Under the pieces are notes generated by a model. The model was not told the DNA's origin and did not search any database. It saw only the letters and a list, made by a program, of their open reading frames with translations. Below, piece after piece: positions 17,931 through 28,029 of a stretch of 64,000 nucleotides of DNA (positions are counted from its first letter, which is position 1; each line of letters opens with the position of its first letter). Source of the stretch: CAIWHR01 sp963717695 (GTDB lineage: Bacteria > Pseudomonadota > Gammaproteobacteria > Burkholderiales > Casimicrobiaceae); contig CAVQWR010000006.1 of assembly GCA_963717695.1 (NCBI GenBank), positions 1-64,000 on the forward strand, read 5' to 3'. Made by a program: the position numbers and the translations under genes.

Positions 17931-19102
17931 TCAGCAGGCGTAGCCGGACGTGCGCAGCTCGGCCGCCACGGCCTCCGCCGCGCGCGCGCCCGTGTCGACG
18001 TCGAGCGCCGCCGCGAATCCGGCGAACAGCGCCTCCAGGCGGCGCCGCGTCACCGTGTCGTCGTAGAGATTCTGCGCGGCCTGCGCGATATTTTCCACGG
18101 TCGCGTCCTCCTGCAGCAGCTCGGGCACGACGAAGCGGCCGGCCAGGATGTTCGGCAGGCCCACCCAGGGCACCAGCAGGCGGCGGCGCACGAGCCGCGC
18201 GGTCAGCGCGTTGACGCGGTAGAAGATGACATGCGGACACCGTGCCAGCGCCGCCTCGAGCGTCGCCGTGCCCGACGCCACGATGCCGACGTCGGCCGCA
18301 CGCAGGGCGTCGGACGCGTGCCCGTACAGCAGCGTCAGCGGCAGCGACTCGTAGCCGAGGCGATAGAGCGCCGCCTCGAAGCGGTCGCGCGTCGGGCGCG
18401 TGGCGAGCGGCACGAGGAAGCGCGCATCCGGCCGCGCCGCGTGCAGCGCCGCCGCGGTCTCCAGCAGCAGGTCGCCGTGCTGGTCGACCTCGGCCGCGCG
18501 GCTGCCCGGCAGCAGCGCGAACACGGGCTGGGCGACGCCGAGCTTCAGCTGCTCGCGCGCCTGCCGGCGCGACGCCGACGTGGCCGCGTCGTGCGCCAGC
18601 GGATGCCCGACGAAGGTCACCGGCACCCCGGCTTCCTCGTAGATCGGCGGCTCGAAGGGAAACAGCGCCAGCATGCGGTCGACCGTGCGCGCGATGCGCG
18701 CGACGCGCTCGCGACGCCATGCCCACACCGACGGGCTCACGAAGTGGACGGTGCGCACCCCCGCCGCGTGGAGCTTGCGCTCGAGGCCGAGATTGAAATC
18801 CGGCGCGTCGACGCCGACGAAGACGGGACGCGCTCGGCGAGAAGGCGCCGGCGCAGGTCGCGGCGAATCGCGACGAGCTCCGGAATTCGGCCCAGCACCT
18901 CGACCAGGCCGCGCACGGACAGCGCTTCCAGCGGATACCACGGCTCGCAGCCGGCCGCTTCCATTCGCGGCCCGGCGATGCCGACGAAGCGGACGTGCGG
19001 GGCGCGTGCGCGAAGCGCCTCGATCAGTGCCGCGCCGAGCGCGTCGCCGGAGGCCTCGCCCGCGACGATGCCGACCGTCGGAGTGCCCGTGGCGGTGCTC
19101 AT
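17931..19102 (-). CDS. lpxB: Lipid-A-disaccharide synthase (one frameshift)
   Basis: Glycosyltransferase (GT19) joining UDP-2,3-diacylglucosamine and lipid X in lipid A synthesis at the inner membrane. Seen: GIVAGEASGDALGAALI, VDAPDFNLGLERKL, FVSPSVWAWRRERV, FVGHPLAHD, FALLPGSRAAEVDQH, GIVASGTATLEAAL and LPNILAGRFVVPELLQ. The first ~95 residues are in another frame; adding one base near 18835 joins them (AER-RPVFVGVD). This is one of the few deletion-type switches in the window. Length ~390 residues, normal. lpxB is essential in most Gram-negatives, so the frameshift is probably an error. Confidence 0.9.
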
Positions 19103-19121
19103 GCCTCGGAAAGCGCGACGG

Positions 19122-19907
19122 TCAACGCACGATGCCGCGGCCGGGCGTCGCGAGAAACGCGACGATCGGCGCGACGACGGGCGCCGCGGCGGCCGCCTGC
19201 ACCAGCGCCGCCTTCGCGTCCTCGAGACTCAGGCCGTCGCGGTAGAGCGTCTTGTACGCCTGCCGCACCGTGCGCACGTCGTCCGGCGAGAAGCCGCGCC
19301 GGCGCAGGCCTTCGCTGTTCGTGCCGTGCGGCTTCGCCGGATAGCCCTGGACGGTGACGTAAGGAGGCACGTCCTGCAGCACCACCGCATAGGCGCCCAG
19401 CATCGCATGCACGCCGACGCGGCAGAACTGGTGCACGCCGGCGAACGCGCCCAGCACCGCCCAGTCGCCGATCGTGACGTGGCCGGCGATCTGCGCGTTG
19501 TTGGAGAACGTCGTCCTGTTGCCCACGACGCAGTCGTGCGCCACGTGGGTGTAGGCGAGGAAGAGATTGCCGTCGCCGATCGCGGTGTCGCCACGGTCCT
19601 GCGCCGTGCCCGCGTGGATCGACACGAATTCGCGAAACACGTTGTCGTCGCCGATGGTCGTCGTCGTCGGTTCGCCGCCATATTTCCTGTCCTGCGCGAT
19701 CTCGCCGATCGAGCCGAACTGGAAGAAGCGGTTGCGCCGGCCGATCGTCGTGCGCCCGGTGAGGACGACGTGCGGGCCGACGACGGTGCCCGCGCCGATG
19801 CAGACGTCCGGGCCGACGACGGAGAACGCGCCGACCGCGACGTCGTCGTCGAGGCTCGCCTTGGGATCGACGACGGCCGACGGGTGGATTCGCGCCATCC
19901 GCGTCAT
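19122..19907 (-). CDS. lpxA: UDP-N-acetylglucosamine acyltransferase
   Basis: First step of lipid A synthesis: adds a 3-hydroxyacyl chain from ACP to UDP-GlcNAc. 261 residues of left-handed beta-helix hexapeptide repeats; the catalytic His region is LAYTHVAHDCVVGN, followed by GVHQFCRVG and the helical C-terminus (SEGLRRRGFSPDDV). The ATG at 19907 overlaps the fabZ stop as ATGA. The order lpxD-fabZ-lpxA-lpxB is the conserved one. Confidence 0.95.
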   Translation of the reverse strand: MTRMARIHPSAVVDPKASLDDDVAVGAFSVVGPDVCIGAGTVVGPHVVLTGRTTIGRRNRFFQFGSIGEIAQDRKYGGEPTTTTIGDDNVFREFVSIHAGTAQDRGDTAIGDGNLFLAYTHVAHDCVVGNRTTFSNNAQIAGHVTIGDWAVLGAFAGVHQFCRVGVHAMLGAYAVVLQDVPPYVTVQGYPAKPHGTNSEGLRRRGFSPDDVRTVRQAYKTLYRDGLSLEDAKAALVQAAAAAPVVAPIVAFLATPGRGIVR

Positions 19908-20380
19908 TCCCCCGACGGCGCGCCCGGCAGGCGCACCACCGCCATCAGCTCCGCTTCCGCCGCGAGCTCGTCGCCGACGCGGGCGCGCGCCGCGAACTTG
20001 CCGAGGCCGCGCGACATCTTCCTGATCTCCGCCTCTAGAATCAGCGTGTCGCCCGGCATCACCTGGCGGCGGAACCGCGCGTGGTCGATGCCCGCGAAGA
20101 AGATGAGCGAGCCGTCTCCCGGCTGGCGGCCGAGCTCCATCCAGGCGAGGATCGACGACAGCTGCGCGAGCGCCTCGATGACGAGCACGCCGGGCATCAC
20201 CGGGTAATCCGGAAAGTGACCCTGGAAGAAAGGCTCGTTCATCGTCACGTTCTTGATGCCGCGGATGTGCTTGCCGGCAACGCATTCGGTGACGCGGTCG
20301 ACCAGCAGCATCGGGTAGCGATGCGGCAGCCATTTCAGGATCTGGTGAATGTCGAGCGCGCCGCCGTTATCCGTTGCCAT
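19904..20380 (-). CDS. fabZ: (3R)-hydroxyacyl-ACP dehydratase
   Basis: Hot-dog fold dehydratase of fatty acid elongation, competing with LpxA/LpxD for hydroxyacyl-ACP. The active site is GHFPDYPVMPGVLVIEALAQ (His and Glu). I use the ATG at 20380, inside the 3' end of lpxD (14-base overlap), which gives 158 residues; an upstream ATG at 20419 would add non-family residues inside lpxD. Confidence 0.93.
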   Translation of the reverse strand: MATDNGGALDIHQILKWLPHRYPMLLVDRVTECVAGKHIRGIKNVTMNEPFFQGHFPDYPVMPGVLVIEALAQLSSILAWMELGRQPGDGSLIFFAGIDHARFRRQVMPGDTLILEAEIRKMSRGLGKFAARARVGDELAAEAELMAVVRLPGAPSGE

Positions 20381-21422
20381 CGCCTTCCCCCTTGTCGGCG
20401 CCGGACGGTGCCGTCGCACTGCGCAGATGCGCGCGGACCTGCCTCGCCAGACTGCGCAGCTGCTTCAGTTCCACCGAAAGCCGGGCCCAGTCGCCGTGCG
20501 GCAGCACCGGCATGATGCCGGTGTAGACACCCGGCTCCGTCACGCTCTCGAGCACGGCCGTGCCGCCGCTGACGGTCACCCCGTCGGCGATCGAGATGTG
20601 GCCGCCGATCATCGCCGCGCCGCCGATCTTGCAGTCGCGCCCGATGCGCGCCGATCCGGAGATGCCGCAGCAGCCGGCGATCGCGGTATGCGTGCCGATA
20701 CGGCAGTTGTGGCCGATCTGGATCTGGTTGTCGAGCTTCACGTCGTCCTCGATCACGGTGTCGTCGAGCGCGCCGCGGTCGATCGTCGTGTTGGCGCCGA
20801 TTTCGCAGTCGGCGCCGATGACGACGCGGCCGATCTGCGGAATCTTGAGCCACCGGCCGGCCTCCTCCGCCATGCCGAATCCGTCGGCGCCGATCACCGC
20901 GCCGCTGTGGACGATGGTGCGCGCGCCGATGACGCAGCGCTCGTAGATCGTGGCGTTGGCGTGCAGGAGCGCGGCCTCGCCGATCGACGTTTCCGCGCCG
21001 ACGACGCAACCCGGGCCGACGCGGGCGCGGGCGCCGACGACCGCGCCGGCCCCGATCACCGCGTGCGGCCCGACGGTCGCCGTCGGATCGACGCGGGCGC
21101 CCGGCGCCACGCATGCCGTGGCGTGCACGCCGGCGGCCGGCGCCGGCTCGGCGTGCAGGATCGCCGCCACCTTGGCGTAGGTCGCGTAGGGATTGCGGCT
21201 GACGAGCTTCGGCAGCGGCGTGTTCGCGGCGGCTTCGGGCGCCACGATCACCGCGCTCGCCCGCGTGCCCGCGAGCTGCGTCCGGTATTTCGGATTCGCG
21301 AGGAACGCGATGGCGCCCGGTCCCGCGGATTCCAGGGTGGCGACATGCGAGACGACGACGCTGCCGTCGCCGTCGAGAATGGCGCCGACCTGCGTCGCGA
21401 GTTCTGCGAGGGGGAGGTTCAC
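20367..21422 (-). CDS. lpxD: UDP-3-O-acylglucosamine N-acyltransferase
   Basis: Third step of lipid A synthesis. 351 residues: N-terminal uridine-binding domain (LAELATQVGAIL, AIAFLANPKY), a long hexapeptide-repeat helix with the catalytic His in QIGHNCRIG, and a C-terminal helix. It ends with an Asp/Gly-rich tail overlapping fabZ. It follows skp by about 70 bp. Confidence 0.94.
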   Translation of the reverse strand: MNLPLAELATQVGAILDGDGSVVVSHVATLESAGPGAIAFLANPKYRTQLAGTRASAVIVAPEAAANTPLPKLVSRNPYATYAKVAAILHAEPAPAAGVHATACVAPGARVDPTATVGPHAVIGAGAVVGARARVGPGCVVGAETSIGEAALLHANATIYERCVIGARTIVHSGAVIGADGFGMAEEAGRWLKIPQIGRVVIGADCEIGANTTIDRGALDDTVIEDDVKLDNQIQIGHNCRIGTHTAIAGCCGISGSARIGRDCKIGGAAMIGGHISIADGVTVSGGTAVLESVTEPGVYTGIMPVLPHGDWARLSVELKQLRSLARQVRAHLRSATAPSGADKGEGDGNG

Positions 21423-21494
21423 GGGCCGGGGCGGGGCGGCATCGGGACGGTCGCGGTCGCCCGGCGCTCCGGCGGGCCGATCAGCCTGTGCCGG

Positions 21495-22013
21495 TCACTT
21501 GTCGGCGAGGGCCTTGATCACCCGGTCCGTGATATCGATTCGCTGGCTCGCGAACACGACTTCCTGCAGGATCAGGTCGAACTTCTCCGATTCGGCGATC
21601 TGCCGGATCACGCGGTCGGCGCGCTCCTGCACGCTCGCGTATTCCTCGTTGCGGCGCAGGTTGACGTCCTCGCGGAACTCGCGCTGGGCGCGCTGGAGGT
21701 CGCGCGACAGGTTGGCGAGGTCGCGCTCCTTGTTGCGGCGCTCGGTCTCGGACATGGTGGTGCCGTCGCGCTCGAGGCGCGCCTGGAGATCGCGCACCTG
21801 CTTCGTCGTCTTCTGGATCTCGGCGTCGCGCGCGGCGAATTCCTTCTCGAGCTTCTCCTGCGCCTTCTTCGCGGGCGCCGCCTCGCGGAACAGCCGCTCG
21901 GTGTTGACGAATCCGATCTTGTATTCCGCCGCCTGCGCCGTCGCGGCGCCAGTGACAAGCAGTGCGGCCATGGCGAACAGCGTGGCGGCGATGGGATGGG
22001 TGCTGCGTTTCAC
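21495..22013 (-). CDS. skp: Periplasmic chaperone Skp/OmpH
   Basis: Holds unfolded outer-membrane proteins in the periplasm before BamA. A signal peptide ends ATAQA-AEYKIGFV; the rest is a charged coiled coil (RLERDGTTMSETERRNKER) ending in a short beta strand and helix. The GTG start at 22013 has AGGAGA 6-9 bases upstream; no in-frame ATG gives a signal peptide. 172 residues. It follows bamA by 23 bp, the usual order. Confidence 0.92.
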   Translation of the reverse strand: MKRSTHPIAATLFAMAALLVTGAATAQAAEYKIGFVNTERLFREAAPAKKAQEKLEKEFAARDAEIQKTTKQVRDLQARLERDGTTMSETERRNKERDLANLSRDLQRAQREFREDVNLRRNEEYASVQERADRVIRQIAESEKFDLILQEVVFASQRIDITDRVIKALADK

Positions 22014-22036
22014 GGGATTCTCCTGCGCATGCGATG

Positions 22037-24355
22037 TCAGAACACGGTGCCGACCTGGAACTGGAATCGCTGGATCTTGTCGCCCGGCTTCTCGTTGAGC
22101 GGGAAGCCGTAGCTGAACTTGAGCGGCCCGACCGGCGAATTCCATGCGAGTCCTACCCCCGCGGAATACCGGAACGACTCGAAAGTGGGCTGGTTGCCGT
22201 CGAGATAGATCTGGCCGGCGTCGGCGAAGACGCTGATGCGCACCGACTTGTCGCCCTTGACGATCGGGTAGAAAAGCTCGGCATTGGCCACGATCTTGCG
22301 CTTGCCTCCCAGCACGTTGCCGTAGATGTCGCGCGGGCCCAGCGACGCGGTCTCGTAGCCGCGCACCGAGCCGACGCCCCCCGCATAGTACGCCTTGTAG
22401 AACGGCAGCGGCTTCCCCTGGTAGCCATCGCCATACCCGAACTCGCCGCGCAGCATCAGGATGAAATCCCTGGTGTAGGGAAGCGGCGTGAAATACTGCT
22501 GGACGTAGCTCAGCTTGTAATACGTGAGATCGCCGATCGGCAGGCCGACCTCGGCGAACGCGCTCTGCAGGCGCCCCTTGTTAGGATAGAGGACATCGTC
22601 GCGGGTGTCACGCGACCAGCCGATCGTCAGCGGGTAGGTGTTGGTCGAGTAGCCGAACTCGTTGACGAAGAGGTAATAGGACGGCGGGCTGTTGGAGAAG
22701 AGGGAAAGATCCGTGTGGTCCGCGCTGAAGCCGATGTTGACCGTGTCGGTTTCCGTGATCGGCAGGCCGAAGATCATCGCACCGCCGAAGGTCCGCGACG
22801 AATACTGCGAGACCGAAAGCGAGGTCGGATCGACGCTGCGCTCGTACACGGACAGAGTCCGCGAGATGCCGTCGGGCGTCCAGTACGGCTCGGTGTACGA
22901 CAGCGAGATCACGCGGTTGATCTTGCTGGTGTTGATCTGCGCGACCAGGCCGTTGCCGCTGCCGAAGATGTTCTGCTGCGCCACCGACGCGCTGATCACG
23001 ACCCCGTCCGAGCTCGAATAGCCGATGCCGGCGGAAAGGCTGCCGGTCGATTTCTCGGTGACGGTGACCTCGAGGTCGGCCTGGTCGGGTGAACCCGGGA
23101 CGGGCGGCGTCTCGACATTGACGTCGTCGAAGTAGCCGAGCCGCTTGATGCGCACCTTGGAGCGCTCGATGCGCGAGCCGTCGTACCAGGCGGTTTCGAG
23201 CTGGCGGATTTCGCGCCGGACGACCTCGTCGCGCGTCTTCGCGTTGCCGTTGATGTTGATGTGCCGGATGTACACGCGGCGGCCCGGGTCGACGTACACG
23301 GTGAACGCCGCCTCGTGCTTTTCCTTGTTGAGCTCGGGCACCGCGTTGACGTTGGCGAACGCGTAGCCTTCGGCGCCGAGGCGGTCGCTGATCGCCTTGG
23401 CCGTGCCCTGCAGACGCTCACGCGAATAGACATCGCCGGGTCGCAGCTGGATCAGGGCGGTCAGCTCCTCGCCCTGCACCGGCAGGTCGCCGGCCAGCCG
23501 GACGTCGCCGACCGTGTAGACCGGACCCTCGGTGATGTTGATCGTGATGTAGATGTCGTCCTTGTCCGGCGTGATCGAGACCTGCGTCGAATCGACGGCG
23601 AACTCGAGATAGCCGCGGTTCTGGTAGAAGCTCCGGATCGCCTCGAGGTCCGCGGAGAGCTTCTGCTTCGAGTACTGGTCGTTCTTGGTGTACCAGGAGA
23701 ACCAGCCCGGCGTGGTGAGCTGCATCTCCGAGAGGAGCTGCGCCTCCGAGAAGGCCTTTGCGCCGACGATGTTGATGCGCGCGATCTTCGCCGAATCGCC
23801 CTCCTCGATCGTGAAATTGATCGCGACGCGGTTGCGCTCCTGCGGCGTCACCGTCGTCGTCACCTTCGCCGCGTAGTGCCCGCGTGTGATGTACTGCCGC
23901 TTCATTTCCTGCTCGGCGCGGTCGAGCGCGCCGCGGTCGAAGATGCGCGCATCGGCGATGCCGATGTCCTTCAGCGCCTTCTTCAGCGTGTCGGTGTCGA
24001 ATTCCTTGTTTCCGGTGATATCGATCCGGCTGATCGTCGGGCGCTCCTGCACGATGACGATCAGCACCCCGTCCTGTGCCTCGAGACGGACGTCCTTGAA
24101 AAAGCCGGTGGCGAACAACGCCTTGACCGCCTGCGAGGCCTTCGCGTCGTCGATGCGGTCGCCGACCTTCACCGGAAGATAGGAAAACACGGTGCCGGCC
24201 TCGGTGCGCTGCACGCCCTCGACGCGGATGTCCTTCACGACGAATGGCGTGAACGCCCACGCCGCGCCGGCGATGCAGACGAGGCAGAGCGCCGTCAGCG
24301 CCGGCAGGATCCTGCGAATTCGGGAATCAACGGCCACTAGGATCCTGCTCCGCAC
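22037..24355 (-). CDS. bamA: Outer-membrane protein assembly factor BamA
   Basis: Essential core of the BAM complex. 772 residues: signal peptide (ALTALCLVCIAGAAWA), five POTRA domains (~30-430) starting FVVKDIRVEGVQRTEAGTVF, then a 16-strand barrel with the lid motif GGVGSVRGYETASLGPRD and the C-terminal aromatic signal FQVGTVF. The frame is intact. It is downstream of rseP in the superoperon. Confidence 0.96.
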   Translation of the reverse strand: MRSRILVAVDSRIRRILPALTALCLVCIAGAAWAFTPFVVKDIRVEGVQRTEAGTVFSYLPVKVGDRIDDAKASQAVKALFATGFFKDVRLEAQDGVLIVIVQERPTISRIDITGNKEFDTDTLKKALKDIGIADARIFDRGALDRAEQEMKRQYITRGHYAAKVTTTVTPQERNRVAINFTIEEGDSAKIARINIVGAKAFSEAQLLSEMQLTTPGWFSWYTKNDQYSKQKLSADLEAIRSFYQNRGYLEFAVDSTQVSITPDKDDIYITINITEGPVYTVGDVRLAGDLPVQGEELTALIQLRPGDVYSRERLQGTAKAISDRLGAEGYAFANVNAVPELNKEKHEAAFTVYVDPGRRVYIRHININGNAKTRDEVVRREIRQLETAWYDGSRIERSKVRIKRLGYFDDVNVETPPVPGSPDQADLEVTVTEKSTGSLSAGIGYSSSDGVVISASVAQQNIFGSGNGLVAQINTSKINRVISLSYTEPYWTPDGISRTLSVYERSVDPTSLSVSQYSSRTFGGAMIFGLPITETDTVNIGFSADHTDLSLFSNSPPSYYLFVNEFGYSTNTYPLTIGWSRDTRDDVLYPNKGRLQSAFAEVGLPIGDLTYYKLSYVQQYFTPLPYTRDFILMLRGEFGYGDGYQGKPLPFYKAYYAGGVGSVRGYETASLGPRDIYGNVLGGKRKIVANAELFYPIVKGDKSVRISVFADAGQIYLDGNQPTFESFRYSAGVGLAWNSPVGPLKFSYGFPLNEKPGDKIQRFQFQVGTVF

Positions 24356-24499
24356 GTTCCGACGATGAGGGGGCGCATGAGATCCGACCGCAGTCGGTGC
24401 GCGTTGCCGCCGGCGCGGCCGGTGCCGCGTGGATTCCGGTCGACCCGCAAGGCGCCGCGTCGCCGCGCCTCGGGCCGATTGAAGTTGCGAAGCAGGACA

Positions 24500-25849
24500 C
24501 TAAAACAGGCGGGAGAGGTCATTGAAAAGCGCCAGCGCCATCAACACGGCCAGCACGGCCATGCCGATTCGCTGGCCGACCTCGAATGCGCGGTCGGATA
24601 CCGGACTGCCTTTGACAACTTCGGCGAGATAATACAGCAAATGACCCCCATCCAACAGCGGAACCGGGAGGAGATTCAGCACGCCGAGACTGATGCTGAT
24701 GAGCGCGAGGTAACCGATGAACACGAGCATGCCGGCCTGCGCCGACTGGCCCGCGTAGTCCGCCATCGTGATCGGGCCGCTGATGTTGCGCAGCGATGCG
24801 TCGCCGATCAGGATCCGGCCCAGCATCTTCAGCGTGAAGACCGAAAGCTCCCACGTCTTGCGCGCACCTTGCGCGACCGCGTCGACGACGCCGTAGCGCA
24901 CCGTCACCGCGATCTCCTTCGCGACGTCGGGATCGATGCGAAGCTTCAATCCGGCGATGCCGATCTTGTGGCCGGCCTGGTCCACGACATCGGGCGTCAG
25001 TGTCGCATCGAAGCGGCGCCCGCCGCGCTCCAGCGTCACCGCGATCGGCACGCCGGGATGCGCATTGGTCGCCGCTGCGGCATCCGAGGGTGATGCGACG
25101 GGCACGCCGTCTATGGCGATGACGCGGTCGCCGCGCTCGATGCCGGCGCGCTGCGCGGGCTTGTCCGGGACGACCTCCTCGACCAGCGGCGGACCGAAAT
25201 CCGCCTTGAGGCCGAGCTGCTGCATGAAATTGCGCTCCCAGTCGGTACCGGTCAGTTCGGCGATCGGAACGATGCGAACAGCGCGCGCGCCGTCCGGCCG
25301 CTCGACTTCGAGCGCGACCTCGCTGCCCCCGCTCGCCCGCAGCATTCTCCAGCGCAGGTCCTGCCAGCTCCCCACCGGCGCGCCGTCGGCCGTCTTCACG
25401 AGATCACCTTCGCGCACGCCCGCGGCGGCGGCCGGCGTATTCGATGGCGGCGCGGCGAGCACCGCGCGCTGTCCCGGAATTCCCGCGACATAAGTGCTCG
25501 CGAAGAGCGCAACGGCGAGCAGCAGGTTCGCGATCGGGCCGGCGGCGACGATCGCGATGCGCTTCCACACCGACTGCCGGTTGAACGCGCGATCGAGGTC
25601 GGCCGGCGCGACCGGGCCTTCGCGCTCGTCGCACATCTTCACGTAGCCGCCGAGCGGGATGGCCGACACGGCCCACTCGGTCCTGTCCCGTCCGAAGGGA
25701 CGCGACCACACGACCCGGCCGAAGCCGACGGAAAAGCGCAGCACCTTGACGCCGAACCAGCGCGCCACGATGAAGTGGCCGAGCTCATGGAAGACGACCA
25801 GCACGCCCAGCACGACCACGAATGCGAGGAATTTCTGGGCGATGTCCAT
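24500..25849 (-). CDS. rseP: Site-2 intramembrane protease RseP
   Basis: Zinc metalloprotease that cuts the anti-sigma factor RseA in the envelope-stress response. 449 residues: N-terminal membrane helix with HELGHFIVAR (HExxH), two PDZ domains in the periplasm (AAAGVREGDLVKTADG; RAGIERGDRVIAIDG), and the C-terminal membrane motif LLPVPLLDGGHLLYYL with the third zinc ligand. Intact. It lies between dxr and bamA. Confidence 0.94.
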   Translation of the reverse strand: MDIAQKFLAFVVVLGVLVVFHELGHFIVARWFGVKVLRFSVGFGRVVWSRPFGRDRTEWAVSAIPLGGYVKMCDEREGPVAPADLDRAFNRQSVWKRIAIVAAGPIANLLLAVALFASTYVAGIPGQRAVLAAPPSNTPAAAAGVREGDLVKTADGAPVGSWQDLRWRMLRASGGSEVALEVERPDGARAVRIVPIAELTGTDWERNFMQQLGLKADFGPPLVEEVVPDKPAQRAGIERGDRVIAIDGVPVASPSDAAAATNAHPGVPIAVTLERGGRRFDATLTPDVVDQAGHKIGIAGLKLRIDPDVAKEIAVTVRYGVVDAVAQGARKTWELSVFTLKMLGRILIGDASLRNISGPITMADYAGQSAQAGMLVFIGYLALISISLGVLNLLPVPLLDGGHLLYYLAEVVKGSPVSDRAFEVGQRIGMAVLAVLMALALFNDLSRLF

Positions 25850-25955
25850 CAGGCAGCCCGCCCGGCGAGATGCGTCGTGTCCGTGCGCGTCGGACGCGGC
25901 ACGGCCCGCGCGCGGCCGCGAGCGGCGACGAACTTACGGGTACTCGGTGCGCGCG

Positions 25956-27155
25956 TCATGCGGCGAGCGTCGCTGCGGGAAGCTTGAGCCACGCCCGCGC
26001 GATGCCCCGCGCCGCGCGATCGGCGTCGAGCGCGTCTTCGAGGCAATGGACGGGACCTGCCTTCAGCTGCGCGAGCGCCTCGGCGCACGCGGGCGCGATG
26101 TCGGTGAACCGGATCGCGCCGTCCAGGAAGGCGGCCACCGCGATCTCATTGGCGGCATTGAGAATGGCAGGCGCGGTGCCGCCGGCATCGAGCGCGTCGA
26201 ACGCGAGCTGAAGGCACGGAAAGCGCGCCGCGTCGGGCGGCTCGAAGGTAAGGGACGCCTGCCGCGCGAGGTCGAGCGTCGCGACGCCCGCCTCCACGCG
26301 ATCGGGATACGCGAGCGCCTGCGCGATCGGCGTGCGCATGTCGGGCTGGGAAAGTTGTGCGAGCACCGATCCATCAACGTATTCGACCAGCGAATGGATG
26401 ACGCTCTCGGGGTGGATGACCACCTCGATGGCCGCGCGCGGGACTCCGAACAGCCAGTGCGCCTCGATCACCTCGAGACCTTTGTTCATCATCGTCGCCG
26501 AATCGACGCTGATCTTGCGCCCCATCACCCAGTTGGGATGCGCGCAGGCCTCCTGCGGCGTGACCGCGGCGAGCTCCGCGACCTTGCGCTCCCGAAACGG
26601 CCCGCCCGACGCCGTCAGCAGGATGCGGCGCACGCCGGCGGCCGCCGGATCGCGCGCATAGCCCGCGGGCAGGCACTGGAAGATCGCGTTGTGTTCGCTG
26701 TCGACGGGGAATATCGTCGCGCCGCCCGCCTCGACCGCGGCCATGAACGCGGCACCGCCGATGACGAGCGCTTCCTTGTTCGCGAGCAGGATCCGCTTGC
26801 CCGCGCGGGCCGCGGCAAGCGCCGGGGCGAGGCCCGCGGCACCGACGATGGCGGCCACCACGGTGTCCGCTGACGCCAGCGTGGCGGCCTCGATCATGCC
26901 TTCCGGTCCGGCAACGACGCGGGTTGCAATGCCTTCGCGCCGAAGCGCTTCGGCGAGAGCACGCGCGGCGTCACGGTCGAGCAGTGCGGCGAGCTCCGGC
27001 GAAAAGCGGCGGCAAAGCGGCGCGAGCTTCTCCCATTGACTGCGCGCCGCGAGCGCGGCGATGGAGAAACGTCCGGGATGCCGCGCCACGACGTCGAGCG
27101 TGGAGTCGCCGATCGAACCGGTCGCGCCGAGAAGGCTGATCGAGTGCGGCGTCAT
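25956..27155 (-). CDS. dxr: 1-deoxy-D-xylulose-5-phosphate reductoisomerase
   Basis: Makes 2-C-methyl-D-erythritol 4-phosphate in the non-mevalonate isoprenoid pathway, which feeds both UppS and the squalene genes in this window. 399 residues: NADPH site SLLGATGSIGDSTLDV, ANKEALVIGG, metal-site region PVDSEHNAIFQ and KISVDSATMMNKGLEVIEAH. The ATG at 27155 overlaps the cdsA stop (ATGA); longer upstream in-frame sequence belongs to cdsA in another frame. Confidence 0.95.
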   Translation of the reverse strand: MTPHSISLLGATGSIGDSTLDVVARHPGRFSIAALAARSQWEKLAPLCRRFSPELAALLDRDAARALAEALRREGIATRVVAGPEGMIEAATLASADTVVAAIVGAAGLAPALAAARAGKRILLANKEALVIGGAAFMAAVEAGGATIFPVDSEHNAIFQCLPAGYARDPAAAGVRRILLTASGGPFRERKVAELAAVTPQEACAHPNWVMGRKISVDSATMMNKGLEVIEAHWLFGVPRAAIEVVIHPESVIHSLVEYVDGSVLAQLSQPDMRTPIAQALAYPDRVEAGVATLDLARQASLTFEPPDAARFPCLQLAFDALDAGGTAPAILNAANEIAVAAFLDGAIRFTDIAPACAEALAQLKAGPVHCLEDALDADRAARGIARAWLKLPAATLAA

Positions 27156-28018
27156 CGCTGGTAGACGAGTGAGAGGAGCGCCGCGGCGGGCATCGCCGCA
27201 AGCAAGGCGTCGATGCGGTCGAGGATGCCGCCGTGACCGGGCAGGAGTGTCCCGCTGTCCTTGACGCCGGCCTGCCGCTTCAGGAGCGACTCGAAGAGGT
27301 CGCCGATGACGGCGAGCGCGACGAGTGCGACCGCCGCGATGATCCAGCCCGCGAGGGCACCCGCGGATGCGTCGGGCCGCTCGCTCGTACGCTGCAGCGC
27401 GGGCCACAGGACAAGCGCGTAGATCGCGACCGCGACCAGCGCGCCATACACGCCCTCCCAGGTCTTGCCGGGGCTGATCGATGGCGCCAGCTTGTGGCGG
27501 CCGAAGGCGCGCCCGCTGAAGTAGGCGGCAGTGTCGGCGATCCAGACTGTCGCCATCGCCGCGAGCGCCGTCGCCGGCGACACCGATTGCAGCTGCACGA
27601 GCGCGACCCAGGCGCCCAGCAGGATCAGCCAGCCGACCGGCAGCATCCAAACGGGGGAGGCGAGCGCGACGCGCGAGCGCAGCCACAGCGGCGCCGCGAT
27701 TGCCCAGAACAATGCGGCAGGCGCGCAGACGGCGACGACGACGTGCACGGGCCAGCCGCGGTCGAAGCCGAGGCGCGGAACGAGGAGCAGCGCAAGTCCG
27801 ATGCCGACCTGCCCCGCGCCGAAGACGATCGCCGATGCCGGCGCGAGCCGCGAGAGACGCGTCCACTCGGGCGCCGCGACCAGCATCACGCCCAGCGTGA
27901 CCAGCGCCCATCCGAGCGGCGGCAGGAGGAACAGCGCCGCGAGCACCAGCGGAATCAGCACCAGCGCCGTGAGAATGCGCGTCGGGAGCATCGGGGAGGC
28001 TGCGGCGGTCTGCGCCAT
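27152..28018 (-). CDS. cdsA: Phosphatidate cytidylyltransferase (CDP-DAG synthase)
   Basis: Makes CDP-diacylglycerol, the substrate for the PssA-like enzyme at 4262-4907. 288 residues with about eight membrane segments and the CDS signature SLLKRQAGVKDSG then LLPGHGGILDRID; also TAAYFSGRAFGRHKLAP. It starts 11 bp after uppS; an alternative start is Met10. Confidence 0.94.
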   Translation of the reverse strand: MAQTAAASPMLPTRILTALVLIPLVLAALFLLPPLGWALVTLGVMLVAAPEWTRLSRLAPASAIVFGAGQVGIGLALLLVPRLGFDRGWPVHVVVAVCAPAALFWAIAAPLWLRSRVALASPVWMLPVGWLILLGAWVALVQLQSVSPATALAAMATVWIADTAAYFSGRAFGRHKLAPSISPGKTWEGVYGALVAVAIYALVLWPALQRTSERPDASAGALAGWIIAAVALVALAVIGDLFESLLKRQAGVKDSGTLLPGHGGILDRIDALLAAMPAAALLSLVYQR

Positions 28019-28029
28019 CGCGCGGCGGG

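Noticed and set aside
17526..20207. 893-codon plus-strand frame across rnhB, lpxB and lpxA
   Set aside because: Shadow of conserved lipid A genes; no motif, no ribosome site.
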